Shown one piece after another: positions 6,177 to 6,217 of a DNA stretch of 6,217 nucleotides. The stretch comes from JAGNHB01 sp964436005 (GTDB taxonomy: Bacteria > Acidobacteriota > JAAYUB01). Each line of letters opens with the position of its first letter. The stretch's first letter is position 1. Position numbers and translations under genes: made by a program. The notes under the pieces are model-generated. The model saw only the letters and a list, made by a program, of their open reading frames with translations, searched no databases and was not told the DNA's origin. The stretch is taken from the NCBI GenBank assembly GCA_964436005.1, contig CAYTBK010000206.1, forward strand, positions 1 through 6,217, written 5' to 3'.

Positions 6177-6217
6177 ATGCCGCTGAAAAAGAAAGAAATG
6201 GAAAAGTTCATGAAGCT
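6177..6217 (+). CDS. Start of a gene downstream of rlmH (3' partial), possibly DksA/TraR-type
   Basis: Only 13 codons are present: MPLKKKEMEKFMK, then a partial codon. A strong ribosome-binding site and tight spacing to rlmH make this a real start. The lysine-rich opening followed by an amphipathic helix resembles the N-terminus of many DksA/TraR-type zinc-finger regulators, which bind the RNA polymerase secondary channel. Thirteen residues cannot establish this, and any protein with a charged N-terminal helix would fit. Confidence 0.5.
   Translation, partial: MPLKKKEMEKFMK

Overview
The window is very GC-rich coding DNA with strong G/C third-position bias. It holds five substantially complete genes (the first lacks its 5' end) plus the first codons of a sixth. 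The mix suggests a Gram-negative from the Acidobacteriota or a deltaproteobacterial-type lineage: a large two-component-regulator-type propeller/Y_Y_Y sensor fused to a GGDEF domain, an RlmH gene followed by a possible DksA/TraR-type start, and clear sigma70-type promoters. This assignment is an inference from gene content and composition only.

Layout. Positions 3-2579 (+) encode most of a membrane-anchored signalling protein: beta-propeller repeats, a Y_Y_Y domain, one transmembrane helix, a coiled coil and a GGDEF domain whose signature has decayed to GGGQF. After a 36-base gap comes thiE (2616-3299, +; thiamine phosphate synthase). A 129-base spacer follows with three hairpins; the outer two are inverted copies of each other with compensatory base-pair changes. 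Next is a PfkB/ribokinase-family sugar kinase (3429-4373, +). It converges on a DegT/DnrJ/EryC1/StrS-family PLP aminotransferase (4420-5523, -) across a 46-base dyad-rich spacer.

The 170-base region 5524-5693 is the only AT-richer stretch. It is a divergent promoter region: TTGTCA-17-TATAAA drives the aminotransferase leftward, and TTGACT-16-TATAAT drives rlmH (5694-6167, GTG start) rightward. Three copies of GCGAAAAG sit around these promoters and could be operator sites. rlmH is followed directly by the first 13 codons of a gene (6177-) whose Shine-Dalgarno overlaps the rlmH stop codon; the N-terminus is compatible with a DksA/TraR-type protein.

The genes do not form one obvious pathway. 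The three left-hand genes are co-oriented, but only thiE and the sensor are tightly spaced. rlmH and its downstream neighbour form a likely operon. I see no complete new defence or mobile system. The most distinctive items are the degenerate-GGDEF sensor, the covarying inverted-hairpin pair (REPIN-like) and the divergent promoter region with repeated candidate operators.
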